This document shows positions 33,843 through 46,850 of a stretch of 64,000 nt of DNA, piece after piece (within the stretch, counting starts at the first letter, position 1; every line of letters begins with the position of its first letter). A program made the translations under genes and the position numbers. The notes under the pieces were generated by a model. That model was not told where the DNA came from. It ran no database searches and worked only from the letters and a program-made list of their open reading frames with translations. This DNA is from Lingula anatina (Eukaryota > Brachiopoda > Lingulata > Lingulida > Lingulidae), in NCBI RefSeq assembly GCF_001039355.2, contig NW_019775092.1, positions 79,082-143,081 of the forward strand, read 5' to 3'.

Positions 33843-35246
33843 GCGTGGTTACATCAGTAAACAAAACTTCATCGTCACCTGTTTCTCGCGACCGCTGCCG
33901 GGGAAATAGAAATAGAAGCTACCCAATGGCTGGAAAGCTGAAACTAAGTGCTATTAAAACACAATTATCGTTTTAAGTACTCTCTATTCAAAAGAACTCG
34001 AGCCCATCAGTTCTTGAAAGAACTAAGAAGTGAATGCATACCAAGAGAAGAGTCGACTAATCACTGCATGCACAGATACTGACATTGAACAGGCTAACAG
34101 TTCTCAGCGACTTTTTTTCTTCTAAAACCAGCCTTTGAAAAAGGTATACATGTAGTTGTCTAATACCGTGTCACAATAAAGTTTTTCTTTAATTCTAATT
34201 TTAACGCAGTGAGATTTTGACGCAACAAGTGCCATGGTTTCTCAAACCAAGGAGTCATACCAGATCATACCAAAAACGACCAGAACAAAAATATGAGAAA
34301 TAGATAGAAATCCAGTGTTGAAACAAGATCACACTTTTAATAGCTGTGTTGATCTAGACCATTTCAAACCCCGACAGCGTCCGTGGGCCGTATCCGGCAT
34401 ACCCTGCGTAACAAGACAATTCACGCTGCATTCTAAGCCACACCGATGCCAGCGATAATTCATTCCGTTGCCCCAAAACACAGGGCTCCAAATACGCACT
34501 AATTAAGACGCACGGCGTCGCTGTGCTGAGACGTTGTTAACGTCGATCTTGTCAAGTGAAGCGTGGTAGAACCACGTCCGGAATTTTCTCCACGCTTTTG
34601 ACGGCGTTAAGCCGAGATGGCTGCCCGGTACTGTTACCCGTCTCATCTGCGATGAACTGACAGGAACGTATGACGCCGTGTGCTGATGTTCATGTCAATT
34701 TTTTCACGCTTTTTCACATCAGCTGAGTGATAAAATACCGATTGTCATGTGTCGAAATCACTGAAAACGTCTAAAATGATAACAGACAACAGAACGACAA
34801 GTGTGTATCAGTCCAAGTGCCCTCATTCAACAATATTCCATACGTTTTTATTTTTTGTTGTCCGACGGTGACTAGAAATTGACATTTAGTTTCAGATGTA
34901 TTTTTCTTTCGTTTGTTTATCTTTTCATTTTTTGATGAATACATTTATTTGTTTATTTTCTTTTTGAGATGCACAACTCGTTCGTCCTCGTTTGTTATTA
35001 TTATTATTATTATTATTATTTTGTATTTAACGTATTTTCTTGCTTTGCACTACGAAAGTCTTTAAAAAGGTTTTTTAGAGGAAGGGCAGCGATTCACTGA
35101 AGCATTTAAATGTATAAGGATCTAAATTTCGACTTTTTGAAACTTCTTAAGATTTTTATGTCTCTTTCAACTGAACCCTGCTGTACTGACTACTATCTCA
35201 CTGCTTCAGTTTACAAATGACGTCATTCGAAACGTCTCAGAACAAT

Positions 35247-35365
35247 ATCCGACAACATCCACGTTAAAATATAATATCCGACATGTCCACGTTAAAATAT
35301 AATATCCGACAACATCCACGTTAAAATATAATATCCGACATGTCCACGTTAAAATATAATGTCAC
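35247..35365 (+). repeat. Tandem repeat, alternating 32- and 29-bp units (61-bp period)
   Basis: Four units share aatatccgaca, then tccacgttaaaatat. They alternate between caacatccacg and catgtccacg, so the higher-order period is about 61 bp. The last unit runs into aatgtcaccac. Confidence 0.8.
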
Positions 35366-35547
35366 CACAATGTCCGTGAGTAATGTTATCACATCAGTTG
35401 TGGTCAGACAGAGCGGTGAGTGACCTGTGTCAGTGGACGTCAGTTTTCACGGCCAGTGAGCCACGCCAAGAACACAGACAGATGCACACCTGTCGGGCAC
35501 CTGAGCTGTGATCTGAACGATATATGTACACATAACATGCTGCAAGT

Positions 35548-35592
35548 GGAATATTATTTTATTTTATTTTATTTTATTTTATTTTATTTTAT
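35548..35592 (+). repeat. (TTTTA)n microsatellite
   Basis: A pentanucleotide run about 220 bp downstream, in gene orientation, of Wnt16 exon 3. An (AAAT)n tract lies at 35778-35798, close to that exon's donor. Confidence 0.85.
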
Positions 35593-35813
35593 TATCATTT
35601 TTTTGCAATACCCAGTTCTTTCTTTTGATATTGTTAAAGGTAAAAGTTGCATTTTATTAGCAAAAGAACAATGTCTGGACTTCTATAGGCTACTGCGGAC
35701 TGTAACACAGTGGTCGCTACGTGTACAGCCAATAAACATTATTTAAATGTGATCAAAATATTTTAGCGGTCCTACACAAATAAATAAATAAATAAATAGA
35801 TAGCCCCACATAC

Positions 35814-36097
35814 CTTTCTGCCGACCTCATTATTGTGCAGGTTCATCAGCATCCTGACGTTCCTCCCGGACTTGTGCGAGGAAGTGTCCGGAGCGTCCAC
35901 GAACGTCTTCCCGAACCAGACGCCGTAGTCCACGTTATCGCTACAACCGCCCCACGTCCAGCCGTCCTCCGTCTTCTGGCCCTGGAGGCGCAGGTCGCAG
36001 CTGCACTCCGTCAGGTTACCTGCGCTGCACGCCTGCGTCACGGCGTGGACGACACCTGCGCTCAAGATGGCGTAGATGAAGGCTGTCTCCTTCGTGC
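35814..36097 (-). CDS. wnt16: Wnt16 exon 3
   Basis: It begins after the acceptor tactacag (AG at 36099-36098), completing the split Gly codon GGC to read GTKETAFIYAILSAGVVHAV. It ends with LHNNEVGRK at donor aag|gtatgt (35814|35813), phase 0. It encodes residues 108-202. CSCD and WGGCSDNVDYG are conserved Wnt blocks. Confidence 0.95.
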
Positions 36098-37532
36098 CTG
36101 TAGTACAGGAGAAAATGTTTAAATTGTGTGGCGGCCATACTAGCAAACATGCACGTGCAGTGCTTTAGACAGACAGACAGACAGACAGACGGAAAGAGGG
36201 AAAGAACGTTATGAAGTCACTCAGAGAAACAGACAGAAGGACAGGCAGGCTGACAGGTTTACAGACAGAAAATAACTCAGAAAATAGAACTTCGAATACG
36301 AAAAAGACTGTGGGCCACCAGATGTCGCTCTCAAATAACACAACTTGACACATGTCACATCTTTAACAAATAACTTGTCATATGCACCAACTATCGTAAA
36401 GAAGAACTTCACATTTCTAATAACGACAACATGTCATGTACTCTCAATATTTCGTCCTGTATATGTATTTTTTATACGTGGCAGTGACTTATCACGAACA
36501 TCAATCGGTTGTACGGCATTTAGCTATCAGCTGTCCTGGTCTACCCCGCCCAGCCATGTTTAGGCTTACTTATCATAGGAGGAGCCTTAGTAATTACGAC
36601 TTAGCTGGAAAACACGCCCAAAGAGGGAGCAACTTGTAACCTCCATTTGAAATGTATAATTCAAGATGGAAGAGATCTGGTATATTGGCAGCAGACGACA
36701 CAGACTTGGCAGACGACAAACGCTTGACACCTGATTAGCACGTTGATAATTTCCAATAACGATAAAAAGTGTCGCGGTTTGAAGGTACAAGAAAATGACT
36801 CTTTTTGTACAGCAAAATATGTTTGTCTGACTGGCTATAAAACTTGCCTCCTGTGTTTTTATTATCTATTAGTGAGACCTTAATGTCCTTCAGTTTTTTT
36901 TTCTGCTTTACAACTTGGTATTGGGGATTATGACACAGAATGCAACCACACAAGTAAAATGGGATTGAGAGAATTTTGTTTAGCATCATAGTAGCACCAT
37001 GTAAACAGATTGCCATCTTCCTAGAAGCAAATCGTCTCTGCACACCTACACTGCATTGACTCAGGTGGCATGTTGCTGTACTGGCGACTTGTCTGATATT
37101 TACACATGGGATATGACCTCGTGTAACGCCTCTCGACTCTTTCAGATTTTACTTTGACGGATGAAAATTAAATGAACATGCCATTTTGCATATTTGTCCC
37201 TTGTGTTATGACATTAAATTTTTAATGATTGATCCCCATGCTATATTTTGTTTTCTTCGTCATATTTTGACCTCCTTTCGAGACGTGTTATTTTGATATT
37301 CGTACTTAAACGATATTGTGTATAACTGCACGATGACACGTAAAATAGCGTCTCATTTACAGGAATCGTCCTTTCACAAATGTCGGGGAAAGATAAGAAA
37401 CAGAGCTGACATGTAAAAATAATTTGCGACAAATATGTAGCGGTGGAAAGATAAACTAGAAGACAGATAACCTATTGTCACACTGCACCTGTTCTTTTTA
37501 TTATTACTGCAATGTGCATTTCTATAGGTTTT

Positions 37533-37567
<35 letters not shown>

Positions 37568-37642
37568 TGTGTATTCGACGACTAGTCGAATTGCGGTTTA
37601 ACATCAAGACATTTTATCCCTTTCTTTCTCTGTCCCTCTCAT

Positions 37643-37656
<14 letters not shown>

Positions 37657-37698
<42 letters not shown>

Positions 37699-39985
37699 TT
37701 ACTTATTTCTGTGTTAAAACGTAGTATTTATAAAATCGCTTTTTAAAACAAACAGAAAGTGTAAAGATTCAACTTTCAAAGCGGCACATGAAACAAGCAT
37801 CAGACAGGGGACAGACACCAAACCTAGGTGCAGATCTCCCCATGTTTAGCGGCTACGATATGACCGAGCATTAAATGGCGACCACACCTTGGAAATGATA
37901 GGCCTATAGTCTTCATGGGCGTTGGACCGTCGGTGGTCGCTGTAAGTGTACCACGTGACAACCCATGTGACAGTCCTGAGGCCACCTATCTCGGCGTTCT
38001 TGCCTAAAGGCATCTCGTGTAAGGGATGCCCAGAACCACTAAAATTACATCCACCATAAAGATTAAGATCGGCGATACGGACAATTAGTGTCGAACGCTT
38101 TGATAAAATCTTTAAAAGATGTCCACTTATAATAAACGGTGGCTTGCGCGTCCTGTTTGATGTTGCCGACGCGGCAACTGAATATACCACATTAAAAACC
38201 GGACGCTAATTTAAGAGTGACACAACACCAAAGATAGCTATCGATATAATTTACTGATGACTGCAACCCTTCCGCCCTTGTAGAAACACCGCCATACTTG
38301 GTGCATGTAAAAATTAAAAGCTGAGTCAATTTTTAAAAAATGCCTTTTCAAAAAGTTTTTAACTGAGTTAAGTAGCGGCTATTTCTACCGTGACTCCAGT
38401 GCTGTGACAGTGACAGGATATCGAGTTCTTGGTTGTGTAATGAAGAGGTGGGGTGTAATCCACCGACGACACACAATCATGACGACTGTAAATGATAATG
38501 GGGGCGATTTGATGAGAAACATTTTATTGCCTGTTTACTCCATGGCCTCTAAACATTTACTGACTCTTGGACTTACTGAATTTAATTCAGTTATCCTAAA
38601 AGGATTCCAACTTGAAATACATAACTTGAACGGCTCTGGTGACCCACAAGTTACAATGCACAAAAACCAAATGTACCCAACAAGTTTAAAAAGATACTTG
38701 ACTGATGTGTGCACCTCGAAAAAACAGACTTCATGTGACAAAATATCGTTTTATACTACAGGGCGTCAGTTGTCTAAAAAGCCAAATCGTCTATTTAGCA
38801 CTAAAGTACTGAAGCACAATACACATAATGTTGAAAAATAAGACACTTTCCCTCTGCTTGGCTACGCCATCACATACCAAGAGAAGATATAAAACTGTCA
38901 ATTATAATGTTTCCAAATTTACAAGTGAATAGCCAAAGATATGCCAGTTTTATCGCCTCGTTTACTGGTTAATAATTCACTAAGTTCTGTTATATATTTG
39001 TACAAATTTCTCTTGCGAAATAAATGAAATATTTGTCATTTACATCTTCTATCACATTCTAACAGAAATTACTAAGATGTTCTGTTCTATACGTTCTATT
39101 TTTTAATTCCCTGAGAGACAAACTGGGCATTAAAAAAGAAATGACAGAGTTTTCTTTTTAATAATAGATGAAAATCTATGGCGCGTTCTTAAACTACTGC
39201 AAGCTGTTTACAGAGAAAACTTTTCCTGCGAGACGTCTTCTCCTTCAAACCGTATTACTACCAACATACCCTCTACCAGGGCGACAGATTGATTTTTCAC
39301 AGATATTCACAGATATTTCTCTAGATAAATAGACAGTCATTTGGCTATGTGGATTTTCCCGTTTTTTCCCATATAATCTGCCACCTTGGTAGAGGGTACT
39401 ACCAGCATGTTTATAATATGAGAACGACAAAACCCCCACTTTCATGTTTGCGTCTACCACGTCGACACTGTAGCAACAATGACACCTTGCAGTAACCCGA
39501 ACCCGTGTTTAAATACGAATATTACACCTTTAAATGAGCGTTCGTGTTTACACTGCTTCGACCCCTGACGACCTGCACGTTTATTAATTCCGCACTGCTA
39601 TAATTTATGGTCCTAAAACGCTCGGTGGGGCGTTTCTGGGGGGAAACACACACATCGTAATTATTTCACGGTCATCAGCCAAATGTCTGCGAGGCCTGAA
39701 TGACTATCACTACGCTGAGTTAATGAGCGGTCGCCAGATCTCGAAATTGAATTAAATTTAATTGAAAAGCGGGGCATTTGGTTTCAGGAGCTAACAAGGC
39801 AAGCGTGGCGCTACTGATGATGTTGAAAGGATCGCGTCTTGAAATGACCAATTAAATCGATGAATCATTTGATGAGTTTCGTTGAGTTTTTGAAATGGGA
39901 AGAGTGGGAAATTGTAAGGTTTAAAACCAAAACCCGGAGTCACAATAAGATTGGTATAATTGATTATATAGAGCCCCTTTTTAAC
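37657..39985 (+). repeat. Large direct duplication in Wnt16 intron 2, copy A
   Basis: This 2.33-kb segment starts in an (AG)n tract and ends at gagcccctttttaac. It matches 40044-42376 nearly base for base, with scattered substitutions and small indels. Copy A ends in a retroelement-like tail absent from the end of copy B. Confidence 0.9.
39267..39398. mobile_element. 132-bp fold-back element with 9-bp flanking repeat
   Basis: Inverted repeats of 24 bp with three or four mismatches begin taccctctacca at 39267 and close with tggtagagggta at 39398. Flanks are ctaccaaca (39258-39266) and ctaccagca (39399-39407), a 9-bp target-duplication candidate with one mismatch. It has no coding capacity. 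A 9-bp duplication is typical of MULE-type transposons. The duplicate copy lies at 41657-41789. Confidence 0.6.
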
Positions 39986-40043
39986 AATTCAATTCAATTC
40001 AATTTATTTCTGTACTGGTACATAGATTGTCATGACCTTGTTC
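39986..40043 (+). mobile_element. Retroelement 3' tail fragment
   Basis: An aattcaattcaattcaatt run is followed by tatttctgtactggtacata and gattgtcatgaccttgtt, ending at an N. The reverse complement of the same sequence occurs at 47651-47706, so this is a dispersed element end, SINE- or LINE-like. It sits exactly between copies A and B of the 2.3-kb duplication. Confidence 0.6.
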
Positions 40044-42376
40044 NTCACAGAGAGAGAGAGAGGGAGAGAGAGAGAGAGAAACTTACTCATTTCTGTGTTA
40101 AAACGTAGTATTTATAAAATCGCTTTTTAAAACAAACAGAAAGTGTAAAGATTCAACTTTCAAAGCGGCACATGAAACAAGCATCAGACAGGGGACAGAC
40201 ACCAAACCTAGGTGCAGATCTCCCCGTGTTTAGCGGCTACGATATGACCGAGCATTAAATGGCGACCACACCTTGGAAATGATAGGCCTATAGTCTTCAT
40301 GGGCGTTGGACCGTCGGTGGTCGCTGTAAGTGTACCACGTGACAACCCACGTGACAGTCCTGAGGCCACCTATCTCGGCGTTCTTGGTCTCTGCGCCTAA
40401 AGGCATCTCGTGTAAGGGATGCCCAGAACCACTAAAATTACATCCACCATAAAGATTAAGATCGGCGATACGGACAATTAGTGTCGAACGCTTTGATAAA
40501 ATCTTTAAAAGATGTCCACTTATAATAAACGGTGGCTTGCGCGTCCTGTTTGATGTTGCCGACGAGGCAACTGAATATACCACATTAAAAACCGGACGCT
40601 AATTTAAGAGTGACACAACACCAAAGATAGCTATCGATGTAATCTACTGATGACTGCAACCCTTCCGCCCTTGTAGAAACACCGCCATACTTGGTGCATG
40701 TAAAAATTAAAAGCTGAGTCAATTTTTAAAAAATGCCTTTTCAAAAAGTTTTTAACTGAGTTGAGTAGCGGCTATTTCTACCGTGACTCCAGTGCTGTGA
40801 CAGTGACAGGATATCGAGTTCTTGGTTGTGTAATGAAGAGGTGGGGTGTAATCCACCGACGACACACAATCATGACGACCGTAAATGATAATGGGGGCGA
40901 TTTGATGAGAAACATTTTATTGCCTGTTTACTCCATGGCCTCTAAACATTTACCGACTGCTGGACTTACTGAATTTAATTCAGTTATCCTAAAAGGATTC
41001 CAACTTGAAATACAAAAACTTGAACGGCTCTGGTGACCCACAAGTTACAATGCACAAAACCAAATGTACCCAACAGGTTTAACAAGGTACTTGACTGATG
41101 TTTGAACCTCGAAAAAACAGACTTCATGTGACAAAATACCGTTTTATACTACTGGGCTGCAGTTGTCTTAAAAGCCAAATCGTCTATTTAGCACTGAAAT
41201 ACTGAAGCACAATACATAATGTTGAAAAATAAGACACTTGCCTCTGCTTGGCTACGCCATCACATACCAAGAGAAGATATAAAACTGTCAATTATAATGT
41301 TTCCAAATTTACAAGTGAATAGCCGAAGATATGCCAGTTTTATCGCCTCGTTTACTGGTTAATAATTCACAAAGTTCTGTTATATATTTGTACGCATTTC
41401 TCTTGTGAAATAAATGAAATATTTGTCATTTACAACGTCTATCACATTCTAACAGAAATTACTAAGATGTTCTGTTCTATACGTTCTATTTTTTAATTCC
41501 CTGAGAGACAAAATGGGCATTAAAAAAGAAATGACAGAGTTTTCTTTTTAATAATAGATGAAAATCTATGGCGCGTTCTTAAACTACTGCAAGCTGTTTA
41601 CAGAGAAAACTTTTCCTGCGAGACGTCTTCCCCTTCAAACCGTATTACTACCAACATACCCTCTACCAGGGCGACAGATTGATTTTTCACAGATATTCAC
41701 AGATATTTCTCTAGATAAATAGACAGTCATTTGGCTATGTGGATTTTCCCGTTTTTTCCCTATATAATCTGCCACCTTGGTAGAGGGTACTACCAGCATG
41801 TTTATAATATGAGAACGACAAAACCACCACTTTCATGTTTGCGTCTACCACGTCGACACTGTAGCAACAATGACACCTTGTAGTAACCCGAACCCGTGTT
41901 TAAATACGAATATTACACCTTAAAATGAGCGTTCGTGTTTACACTGCTTCGACCCCTGACGACCTGCACGTTTATTAATTCCGCACTGCTATAATTTATG
42001 GTCCTAAAACGCTCGGTGGGGCGTTTCTGGGGGGAAACACACACATCGTAATTATTTCACGGTCATCAGCCAAATGTCTGCGAGGCCTAAATGACTATCA
42101 CTACGTTGAGTTAATGAGCGGTCGCCAGATCTCGAAATTGAATTAAATTTAATTGAAAAGCGGGGCATTTGGTTTCAGAAGCTAACAAGGCAAGCGTGGC
42201 GCTACTGAACATGTTGAAAGGATCGCGTCTTGAAATGACCAATTAATTCGATGAATCATTTGATGAGTTTCGTCGAGTTTTTGAAATGGGAAGAGTGGGA
42301 AATTGTAAGGTTTAAAACCAAAACCCATAGTCACAATAAGATTGGTATAATTGATTATATAGAGCCCCTTTTTAAC
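40044..42376 (+). repeat. Large direct duplication in Wnt16 intron 2, copy B
   Basis: This matches copy A (37657-39985) and begins in an (AG)n tract just after the N at 40043. Small differences include a 9-bp insertion at about 40387-40395 and a 2-bp insertion near 41016 that breaks a plus-strand frame open in copy A. After 42376 the sequence continues into unique intron DNA. Confidence 0.9.
41657..41789. mobile_element. Second copy of the 132-bp fold-back element
   Basis: It is the counterpart, inside duplication copy B, of the element at 39267-39398, with one extra base in its interior and the same flanking 9-bp repeats. Confidence 0.6.
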
Positions 42377-42992
42377 CCATATAGTGTTCGTGGGTTTATT
42401 TTGGCCGGGTTCTTGTCTATTTATTCTATCAAGTCACCTCCAAAGGTAGAATCCGAGAGTCACCGCTTTAATTTCGCCCAACAAGTTTACTCTAAGACGT
42501 TGTTATCAAAGAAAGATGTGTCAAAACGTCGTGTAACGCCATAATTTATCTGCTGAACATAAAGCAACCAGATTAACTTGTTACAATTTCAATGCTGGCA
42601 ACAGATCGCGTTTAACAACGCAACTGTTTCAGATATCTTGAATTAATTAACTACCCGGGATTCATAAAACAATTAAAAGCTTATCCTATCACGCGAGGGA
42701 TTAACGGGATTATCTTGCTGATATTACACCTATCCTTCTCATGTCTCTCATCGTTTAAGCTTATCCTAATCTGGTATTGGTGAAGGTAACAAAACCCCCA
42801 GGGACATCGCTGCTTCAAATACACCCTAGAAACCAACTAGCGGCAAGTTGAAAAACGTGAATATCCTATTAGAAAGGTTTCGCAATGTTTGGCCATACTC
42901 CTGTTGGACCACGCCAAGTTAAAGATATCAGATAGTGGACAATAGTCGGATTATTGAAATTGGATTGTCCGTGGCGGGTGCAGAACAGGGAG

Positions 42993-42999
<7 letters not shown>

Positions 43000-43044
<45 letters not shown>

Positions 43045-43074
43045 AAGAGAGAGGGAGAGAGAGAGTGTGTGTGT
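43000..43074 (+). repeat. (CT)n(GT)n(AG)n compound microsatellite
   Basis: Adjacent CT, GT, AG and GT tracts lie in Wnt16 intron 2. Confidence 0.9.
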
Positions 43075-44687
43075 GAAAATTACAGAAATGGTATGATTTC
43101 ATGATAAATGAAATGCACTGAATATTCTCAAAAGACAAATCAAGGGGAAACTCTTTCACGAAATTTAGAGCATCTGCCTGTAATGCTTACCAACCATCCT
43201 TTCATAACCTACAAATGTGAAACTACCCTATAAAATATACTGATTGTTTAAGTCATTGTGCTGGCTCCTGAGAATATCTTCTTCAAAGTAAAAATGCATA
43301 TTGATCTATTTATTAACATTTAACTAAATGAAATGCCTCTTACCGAACACGTTAGCGCCTTTACGTAATCATACATTGAGTTACGTGTTAAAAGAACGTC
43401 TTGACCGTCATTTCACTCCGTTAATGAACACTTAGCATTCGACATCACGGGTTAATTATCTTCAAAAAAGTCCCGTCACGAAAGCGTTTCGCGAGTACCC
43501 GTAATGAAATTGCTTAATCTAATTACAAGATAATGCAATGTTTCACTTGCTGCTTTACGCCAATATCTTAATTGCTATTTAATTTCCAACATGTCTCTAT
43601 TTCTAAGATATCTTTGTGTGAGGTAGAGTTACGCCACTTCCAGCAATTTATATGAAAAAAGTTCCTGTGGTAAAAGGAGTATGTTTTCAAAGCTGGGTAT
43701 TAACTTTCACCCGTTTCTCAAAGAAACTATCACTTCATCCCAGCGTGTTTTTAACGTTTAAGCGCCATATAACTTATATAACAACCCTTTGATGATGGTG
43801 TCCCATGCTACGTACGGCGTATCTCATATACTGCGGGTACAGCACTCATACACAAACACACTGAAGCAAAACAGACAGAAGAAAACACACATGTTTAGGG
43901 TCTAATTCACACAAACATTCGTCGTCTTTTTATGTTTCAGATGAAAGGCGGCGCCGTTCTCTCGCACTTGCCGTACCAAAGCCCGCGCCGGCTAGGGTTG
44001 AAAAGATAATAAAAGACGCTGTATAACAAATCAGTGATGTTAAGGTATTTCTGTAGAATTCTCTGTCAAAAAGGGCACGCGGAAACAATGACCGCCATCT
44101 TGAAAGTTTCAAAGGCTTCGAACAGATGGATGAGTTGGAATTTTAGTCAGTGTGAAAAAAATCAGGGGTAAAATAAGATCAGTTTGCCAAAAAATGCTTA
44201 AGTTAAATATTATCCTGATAACAGATAAAATATAAATGGAAATGCATAGTTTCTTAAAGAAGAAATTATTTGCCAACGAGGCCAATTGCTACTTGAATCT
44301 CAAATAATAATAAAATAGACAATTAATTTGTCTGTAATGAACGCGTCACCATACACCTATAGTATGTGTAGCTGGTCTCGTTCCTTCACTTAACAAAACA
44401 ACATCAACTTAACAGCAACCTGCTTCATCTTCCTTGGCACATTTCTCATTATTTCTATCTCAAGTCGAAAAAAATCAAAGAGGTGATGTCACTGAATCGC
44501 TGTTTCCATTATTGACGGTATTTGTCTGATTAATCGTAAGCACGGCGGGCGACAAATAATTGATTAATTGAAATTTTCTTAATTGATTGATTGAGTGATT
44601 GATTTGTTTATTGATCGGTTACGTGGTTGGTTTACAATATAACTGATTGATTAACTGATATGCAGATTAAACAATCATTTGTCCTAC

Positions 44688-44929
44688 CTTTATCGAGCAA
44701 CGTTCCGAAGACGGTCTGGTTCTTGGTTGTAGTACAGTTCCACCTCTCGTGCTGAAACTGGTACTGACACTCGTAAATCCCCTGACGAGCCCCAGTGCTG
44801 ATACACAGGATGGAATCTGGGTGTTTTTTACACACCTGTACTTGCTGGGTGTCCAGAGGTAGTCCTTTACAGGTGTTCTTGTTTTCTATCTTGTCGTGGC
44901 TTGTTGCGATGGAAGAGACGCCCAGGTAC
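44688..44929 (-). CDS. wnt16: Wnt16 exon 2
   Basis: After the acceptor cactgttccag (AG at 44931-44930), the exon completes an ATG codon with G and reads YLGVSSIATSHDKIENKNTC, later QFQHERWNCTTTKNQT, and ends GTLLDKG at donor aaag|gtagga. It encodes residues 27-107 and matches vertebrate Wnt16 exon 2 (WLGIAS and FRHERWNC). It is two-thirds hidden if only ATG-started frames are considered. Confidence 0.93.
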
Positions 44930-46769
44930 CTGGAACAGTGGACACGTATGTTATACTGTATCTATATATAATATATAATGAAATATATAATAGGAACTGT
45001 GGTGGTTTTTCGTTGGACAAATCTGGAGTCACCATGGATGGATAACTTGAGAAAAGATATAGAGAAGATAATTAAAGACACTGCAAAAATGTCCTGAAGT
45101 CTAAGAGCATTGAAAAAACGGCGACTTTGATGGTCGTATGTGGGGATGAGTTCAATACACTTTCTTCTATGATAAAAGTATCTGCGCACCCTAAAGAAAT
45201 CGTGGGTGGGTGGGTGGGGTGTGGGTTAAGGTCTATCAGAATCACCTATCTGCTCTTGAATTCTGAGTCATGGAATTGCAACTGCGGACACTATTGACTC
45301 CATTTCTGTCCATCTCTCTAACCCGCACTCCTTAAAATTATTTTTAGGGTTCATTCCCAATGGAACTATCGGCCTACATAGATCGATCCAAATCTGCAGG
45401 GATTCTCGCTGAATGCAGTCCACCTAACTGAATGACACTCCTCCTCTCGTTTTCAGCGTACTCGTATAATCATCTTTTCTGAATGCTATTCAACGTCAGG
45501 AGGAGGCATGTTAATCTGCCAATCTGATTGCTTTCAGCGAGCGTCTCTGCGGAGTTGGAGACTATACGTAGAACGCTAATTTCATTGGGAATGAGACCTC
45601 AGCCTCTACATTGTAGTGGTCCATCCTTCTCTCTACTCTGTTATGCGAAACAGTGGCACGTTTGAGTGAAATATATTTAGACAGAGAGGCACGTAACCTT
45701 CTACCCTGTTAACACATATTACTTGCATGTGCGTCGAAAAAAATAAAAAGAAGAAAAAAAAAATCCACCTCCAAAGGCTTCTCGTACCACAACTACCGTT
45801 GTCGAACAGCAAGTACTTAAACTGATACCCGTATATAATCTCACAATTGTTATTTTTAATTTTTGAAATTAATTTTTAAAGGAAAAAATATACAGTACGA
45901 AGCGGTATTTTCTCTTCAATCGAAACTCGCACTTGGTGATATTGAAGAAGCAAATAATTAAACTCTCACCGTGAGGAACCGGTAGACATCAGAAAATATG
46001 TACAAAATCATTATCTCTTTCGCGATTAAAAATGTTAATTTTCACACAAAATCGGTTAAAATAAACATGGCAAGAATTTCGCAAAATTATTCTTCAAAGT
46101 CAAATCAAGATGACAGCGTACAAGAAGAGGTAGCTCTGTTTTTTCTACGCGGTTAATTTCTGTTCTTTGATAGGTTTGAGGGTACAGCGTACTTCTCTGT
46201 TCTACCAGAAGAAAAAGGTAGCTCGTCTCTGATTGAGTGCAGTTAAAGCCCACAAGACGTGTGCAGAGTCGAGGAATGCCGAGTCGCCACCTCAATCTTC
46301 TCCACGCCGTAGATAACATCGCCCCTCTCTCTCTCACTTTAGCATCAGCTTACGCGACCTATGCGTTATTAAGTTAGGAGCATCATCTAAAGCCGCCCCC
46401 GTGGACCCGGTATATTACCTTAACTCCATAGCAAGCCAAATGTCTGCACGCGACTCCTGCTTGCGTTTTCATACGCAGCGTTAAAAACAAACGTCATCTC
46501 AAAGCGGACAGTTTGTAATACTGCGTTCTGCGTTACCAAACCATTAGTATGTTTATCCTTCGATTTGAAAACGCCTGAAATTTTGGAGTCACTGTGGATT
46601 TGCTCGTCCGAGAACGCAATTTCACCCGATGTTAGGTCCAGAAAAGCCATGGTCTGAACAAACTTTAACTGGAGAGTTTCAGTGTTAACTGTACAGTGCG
46701 TTCAAACACATCGTACGTAGAAACACAGGAACAGAGCTTATTTTCCGCTAGGATTCGCCGAACAATGAC

Positions 46770-46850
46770 ACTGTTGTTGTTATAATTGTTATTGTTATTG
46801 TTGTTGTAATTGTTGTTGTTGTTATAATTTTTGTTGTTGTTGTTGTTGAC
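46770..46850 (+). repeat. (TTG)n trinucleotide repeat
   Basis: An imperfect TTG/TTA tract encodes an Asn-rich frame on the minus strand that is a low-complexity artefact. Confidence 0.85.

Larger units (their letters stand above)
27616..35813 (-). other. Wnt16 intron 3, with microsatellites
   Basis: No exon is recognised inside. It contains T runs (28869-28899, about 29090-29104), a C-rich run (29848-29870), (GA)n at 31000-31028, (ATTT)n at 31160-31190, (CT)n at 33402-33443, (GT)n at 33778-33842, (ATT)n at 34990-35023, a 61-bp-period repeat at 35247-35365 and (TTTTA)n at 35548-35592. At 27860-27935 an aaaccaatgaatgaata tail resembles the end of a SINE or LINE. Confidence 0.5.
36098..44687 (-). 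other. Wnt16 intron 2, containing a 2.3-kb direct duplication
   Basis: The intron holds (AGAC)n near 36168-36190, a 24-T run at about 37529-37553 followed by (GT)n, (AC)n(AG)n at 37643-37695, and the two copies of a 2.3-kb segment (37657-39985 and 40044-42376) around a short retroelement tail and an N. It also contains (CT)n(GT)n at 43000-43044 and AG/GT tracts to 43074. No coding exon is recognised. Confidence 0.6.

Noticed and set aside
38404-38841. 145-codon plus-strand frame in duplication copy A
   Set aside because: The same frame is broken by a 2-bp insertion in copy B and shows no known motif.
46420-46650. 76-codon minus-strand frame in Wnt16 intron 1
   Set aside because: Its composition is protein-like and gtaata follows closely after its stop, but it ends in an in-frame TAA before that site and does not match any Wnt16 sequence.
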